Below, piece after piece: positions 60,681-64,000 of a stretch of 64,000 nt of DNA. The notes below the pieces were generated by a model. That model did not search any database, was not told the DNA's origin, and was given only the letters and a program-made list of their open reading frames with translations. The position numbers were made by a program, and so were the translations under genes. Location of the stretch: the NCBI GenBank assembly GCA_964486335.1, contig CAZAMB010000016.1, forward strand, positions 42,446 through 106,445, written 5' to 3'. The DNA comes from CAZAMB01 sp964486335 (GTDB lineage: Bacteria; Planctomycetota; Phycisphaerae; UBA1845). Numbering within the stretch: the stretch's first letter is position 1; each line of letters begins with the position of its first letter.

Positions 60681-61919
60681 GTGAATCATATGTCGCAAAC
60701 CACCAAAAACATCGCCGTGATCGGAGCGGGCACGATGGGGTCGGGGATTGCGCAACTTGCAGCTGCGCATGGGTGCGCTGTGCAGTTGATCGACGTCAAT
60801 GTGGAGGTTCTACGCAAGGGCGTCGAAGGGATTCAAAGGAACCTCGATCGAGCTGTTGAAAAGGGTCGGATGACGGCGGACGATCGTGACGCGACATTAA
60901 GGCGAATTGAGCCTCGCGGCGGTATCGCTGGGTTGAGCCGCGTGGAGTTGGTCATCGAAGCCGTGGTGGAAGACCTTGGCGTAAAACGGAAAGTGTTTTG
61001 CGAACTCGAAGGGGCGGTTTCGCCGAGCGCGGTTCTGGCGACGAACACGTCGTCTCTATCCGTCTCAACGATCGCGGAGGGAATATCGAAATCGGGTCGT
61101 GTGATCGGGATGCACTTTTTCAATCCCGCGCCGCTCATGCCGCTTGTCGAGATCATCGCTGGAAAAAAAAGCGAGCCGTCGGCAATTGAATTGGGGTTTG
61201 CGACTGCAACGGCGTGGGGCAAGACGGCGGTGCGGGCGAAGGACACGCCGGGATTCATCGTGAATCGCGTCGCGCGCGGGTTTTACCTGGAAGCACTTCG
61301 GCTGCTGGGCGAGGGCGTCGCGGGGATTGACGAGATTGACAACGTGATGCGCGTTCACGGTGGATTCAAAATGGGGCCGTTTGAATTGATGGACCTAGTC
61401 GGCCTTGATGTCAATTTCGCGGTGAGTACTTCGGTTTGGGAGCAGATGGGGCGGCACGCCCGCTTTACGCCGCACGAAACTCAGCGGCGGCTTGTCGAGC
61501 AAGGCCGTCTGGGACGCAAGTCGAATCGTGGATTCTATTCGTATGACGGCACGGCCGCGCCGATTCCGGCGGTTTCGGTTCAGCGGCAGAGTTTTCAGTT
61601 GTCGCCGCTGCTGTCGGGAGCGATTGATGCGTTTGCGAGCCGGGCGGGAGTCGGCAAAGCCGGAGCGACTGAAAAGTATGTTTATTCGCGGATTCTGGGG
61701 GCGATATTGAACGAAGCGGGATTGGCACTGGATGAGGGCGTCGCGACGCGCGAGGATATTGACGTAGCGATGCAAATGGGAACGAATTATCCGAAGGGAC
61801 CGCTGGCCTGGGCGGACCAGATCGGTCATCGCACCGTGCGCGGCGTGTTGAAGGCGCTGAACGAATCGGTCGGAGACGGTCGCTATGCGGCGGCGAGGTT
61901 GTTCGCGGAGGCGGATTGA
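60681..61919 (+). CDS. 3-hydroxyacyl-CoA dehydrogenase
   Basis: It oxidises 3-hydroxyacyl-CoA to 3-ketoacyl-CoA with NAD in beta-oxidation, or runs in reverse in butyrate or polyhydroxyalkanoate routes. The 412-residue protein has the NAD loop AVIGAGTMGSGIAQLAAAHG (about 12), VIEAVVEDLGVK, NTSSLSVSTIA, the catalytic His and Glu in GMHFFNPAPLMPLVEII, DTPGFIVNRVARG and FKMGPFELMDLVG. A duplicated C-terminal domain makes it longer than the ~280-residue type. The start may be GTG 60681 or ATG 60690. It is followed by a thiolase gene, so the two probably catalyse consecutive steps. Confidence 0.93.
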   Translation: MNHMSQTTKNIAVIGAGTMGSGIAQLAAAHGCAVQLIDVNVEVLRKGVEGIQRNLDRAVEKGRMTADDRDATLRRIEPRGGIAGLSRVELVIEAVVEDLGVKRKVFCELEGAVSPSAVLATNTSSLSVSTIAEGISKSGRVIGMHFFNPAPLMPLVEIIAGKKSEPSAIELGFATATAWGKTAVRAKDTPGFIVNRVARGFYLEALRLLGEGVAGIDEIDNVMRVHGGFKMGPFELMDLVGLDVNFAVSTSVWEQMGRHARFTPHETQRRLVEQGRLGRKSNRGFYSYDGTAAPIPAVSVQRQSFQLSPLLSGAIDAFASRAGVGKAGATEKYVYSRILGAILNEAGLALDEGVATREDIDVAMQMGTNYPKGPLAWADQIGHRTVRGVLKALNESVGDGRYAAARLFAEAD

Positions 61920-62085
61920 GAAGCGAATTGTTCGGGCGACACGGTAATCTGGCAAAATGAGAAATGGATTGAGTTTCCACTGTTCACAGAGCAGTGGCAC
62001 AGACCTGCGAACGGCGGGTCGCGCGAGCTGAACCCTTGACGCAAAGTGTCAAGGGCGGGCCTCGCGGCTCGATGGGAAATGCGTG

Positions 62086-63282
62086 ATGCGAAGAGCGGTG
62101 GTGATTGATGCGGTGCGGACGCCGGTGGGACGGTACGGCGGAGCGCTGTCGAGCGTTCGGCCGGATGATCTCGCGGCGCTGGTGATTCGCAAACTCATCG
62201 AACGGTCGGGGATTGACGCGAAGCTCATCGACGACGTGTATTTCGGCGCGGCCAATCAGGCGGGCGAAGACAATCGCAACGTGGCGCGTATGGCTGCCTT
62301 GCTCGCCGGATTGCCGGATACGGTGCCGGGCTCGACGATCAACCGACTTTGCGCGTCGAGCCTTGACGCGATCAACATTGCTGCGCGGATGATCGAAGCG
62401 AATCACGGCGACGTGATGATCGCAGGCGGGGTCGAGAGCATGTCGCGGGCGCCGTTCGTGGTGGCGAAATCGATGGAAGCGTTCGGCCGGACGGCGGAAA
62501 TGTATGACACGACGATCGGCTGGCGGTTCACGAATCCGAAATTGGCCGCGATTCACCATCCGTATTCAATGGGCGAGACGGCGGAGAACGTGGCGAAAGG
62601 GCACAAGGTGACGCGCGAGGAACAGGATCAGTTCGCGCTTGATTCGCAGATGAAGTGCAAGGCCGCGTTGGAGGCGGGGCGATTTGCGGATGAGATTGTT
62701 CCGGTCGAGATTCCGCAGCGGAAGGGATCGCCCGTTGTCGTCGATCGTGACGAGCACCCGCGGACGGACACGACGATGGAGGCGCTGGGCAAGCTCAAGC
62801 CGGCGTTCGCCAAGGACGGTACGGTGACGGCGGGGAACTCTTCGGGAATCAACGACGGAGCGGCGGCGCTGCTGCTGGTCGAGGAGTCCGTGGCGAAGCG
62901 GCTCGACCTGCCGATTCTTGCGTTCGTGGGGGCGTCGGCGACGGCTGGGGTTGATCCGTCGTGCATGGGGCTGGGACCGATCCCGGCGACGCAGAAGGCG
63001 CTTGCGCGAGCGGGCTGGTCGATGAAGGATGTCTTGCTGGTGGAGCTGAACGAGGCTTTCGCGGCACAGGCGATTCCGTGTATCCGCGAACTCGGAATAG
63101 ACGCCGCGCGGGTAAACGTGAACGGCGGGGCGATTGCATTGGGGCATCCGCTCGGTTGCAGTGGGGCGAGGATCGCGACGACGCTGCTTCACGAAATGAA
63201 ACGCCGGGGCTCTCATCGCGGGCTGGCGACAATGTGCGTCGGCGTCGGACAAGGGGTGGCGACGCTGTTTGAGCGACCGTAA
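62086..63282 (+). CDS. Acyl-CoA thiolase (acetyl-CoA/3-oxoadipyl-CoA acetyltransferase type)
   Basis: Thiolases split or form 3-ketoacyl-CoA using CoA. From ATG 62086 (a GTG precedes it) the protein is 398 residues. The nucleophilic Cys is C89 in INRLCASSLDA. GGVESMSRAPFVV follows, and the C-terminal NGGAIALGHPLGCSGARI (His) and MCVGVGQGVA (second Cys) complete the active site. The PcaF-like sequence does not settle the exact substrate. With the upstream dehydrogenase it forms the last two steps of a beta-oxidation spiral. Confidence 0.93.
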   Translation: MRRAVVIDAVRTPVGRYGGALSSVRPDDLAALVIRKLIERSGIDAKLIDDVYFGAANQAGEDNRNVARMAALLAGLPDTVPGSTINRLCASSLDAINIAARMIEANHGDVMIAGGVESMSRAPFVVAKSMEAFGRTAEMYDTTIGWRFTNPKLAAIHHPYSMGETAENVAKGHKVTREEQDQFALDSQMKCKAALEAGRFADEIVPVEIPQRKGSPVVVDRDEHPRTDTTMEALGKLKPAFAKDGTVTAGNSSGINDGAAALLLVEESVAKRLDLPILAFVGASATAGVDPSCMGLGPIPATQKALARAGWSMKDVLLVELNEAFAAQAIPCIRELGIDAARVNVNGGAIALGHPLGCSGARIATTLLHEMKRRGSHRGLATMCVGVGQGVATLFERP

Positions 63283-63290
63283 TTCGCGGC

Positions 63291-63896
63291 TCACTTCACT
63301 TCGACGGGAGGTTTCCAGCAGCGTCGACAGCGGGATTCGTAGTGTTCCGGGCCGACGACCATGCAGCCGTCGACGATGGGCGTCAGCCGCTGGGTACAGT
63401 TGGCTTCCGCGGCACATCGGGCGCACTTCGCCGTCAGGAGCGAACATTCGTCAGCCATGCGGCGCAGTTCGGCGTTGATTGGAAAGGGCCTGCCCCAACT
63501 GTCGGGCTCCAGCGAAGCGAGCGCGACGTTCACACCGCGACTCGTGAGCCGTGCGACGACATCGACCAAACCTGCGTCGAAGAAATGGGCTTCATCGATC
63601 GCGACGAATTGTGTATCGGGCTTCACATGCGGCTCAATTTCGTTTGACGACCGGACCGCGACGGCCACGACGCTCTTGCCGGAATGACTGACGATAGCGT
63701 CACTCGCGTAGCGATTATCGACCGTGTGTTTGATCGCCAGAACGCTGGTTGAGGGGAATCGCTCGATACGGCGAAGCAACTCCGAGGTCTTGCCGCTGAA
63801 CATGCAGCCGATAAACAGCGAAACAAGTCCTGTGTCGGTCGGCGGATCGACCACCACGAGGCGCGTTTGTTCAGGGTGCGCGGGAACGTTGCTCAT
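63291..63896 (-). CDS. tdk: Thymidine kinase
   Basis: Tdk phosphorylates thymidine to dTMP in nucleotide salvage. ATG 63896 gives 201 residues with the P-loop FIGCMFSGKTSELLRRI, the DEAH-like FVAIDEAHFF that binds Mg, and a zinc ribbon formed by CARC near residue 160 and CRRC near the C-terminus. This is the type II (bacterial/cytosolic) enzyme. It is convergent with the thiolase gene, with 8 bp between stops. Confidence 0.95.
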   Translation of the reverse strand: MSNVPAHPEQTRLVVVDPPTDTGLVSLFIGCMFSGKTSELLRRIERFPSTSVLAIKHTVDNRYASDAIVSHSGKSVVAVAVRSSNEIEPHVKPDTQFVAIDEAHFFDAGLVDVVARLTSRGVNVALASLEPDSWGRPFPINAELRRMADECSLLTAKCARCAAEANCTQRLTPIVDGCMVVGPEHYESRCRRCWKPPVEVK

Positions 63897-64000
63897 GCAA
63901 CGCATTGTGCCGGAGATCGCAAGGTGAAGAAAGGTCGGTTGAGCCTCCGTTCGACCTTGGCACTCATGCGGCGTGTTTCACCGCATGGAGCAGGGTTTTG

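Overview
The window is a GC-rich chromosomal segment with dense genes on both strands. The gene set points to Planctomycetota, probably Phycisphaerae or a close relative. The evidence is a very large secreted protein ending in a dockerin-like repeat, two secreted proteins built from tandem six-cysteine 'ACC' repeats, a DUF1571 protein, a DUF4139 protein, an ECF sigma factor with an anti-sigma/vWA partner, and dispersed palindromes of the kind that recur in planctomycete genomes. No phage, insertion sequence or CRISPR array was seen. All assignments come from reading the sequence and remembered family motifs; no database search was possible.

Layout. 0-20 kb: the 5' part of glmS, hutH, a metzincin-like lipoprotein, an orphan DNA methyltransferase, tRNA-Val, a membrane glycosyltransferase/TPR protein, a Ser/Thr kinase, proS, a cysteine dioxygenase next to a YeiH-type exporter, three uncharacterised secreted or zinc-ribbon genes, a UbiA / TIM-barrel / inositol-phosphate-synthase operon, and moaA. 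20-28 kb: a zinc-ribbon membrane gene with a nonsense codon, a two-gene nucleotidyltransferase module beside a decayed copy of the DUF4139 gene's 3' end, DUF4139, a nitroreductase, and a sigma/anti-sigma/vWA locus whose frame is broken at an octanucleotide repeat. 28-37.5 kb: a CoA-transferase/GNAT fusion, an M28 peptidase, a DUF1571 / PAS-kinase / lipoprotein operon, an AhpD-like gene with an in-frame TGA at the second Cys of its CxxC motif, and an L,D-transpeptidase. 37.5-44.9 kb: one long operon for assimilatory sulfate reduction and siroheme/tetrapyrrole synthesis. 45-53 kb: Cys-repeat and dockerin-like secreted proteins. 53-64 kb: an S41 protease, a YkgJ protein, HtrA with a dead homologue, an AbgT transporter, two beta-oxidation enzymes and thymidine kinase.

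The most notable system is upstream of cysH. A near-consensus promoter (TTGACA, 17 bp, TAGGAT) would start transcription at or next to the A of a 33-codon ORF that holds six Cys codons, three of them consecutive. An intrinsic terminator follows 37 nt after its stop. This has the logic of a cysteine-sensing attenuator driven by a leaderless poly-Cys leader peptide. It would control cysH-cysI-hemA-cbiX-cobA/hemD-hemB, so that APS/sulfite reduction and the supply of siroheme for sulfite reductase rise together when cysteine is short. The second most notable item is the AhpD-like gene, a candidate selenoprotein with a CxxU active site.

Four loci carry lesions: three putative 1-nt losses that restore frame in the inositol-phosphate synthase, a TAA codon in the zinc-ribbon gene, the octamer-repeat frame break, and the DUF4139 remnant. 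Some of these may be assembly errors and should be checked against reads before a biological reading is accepted.
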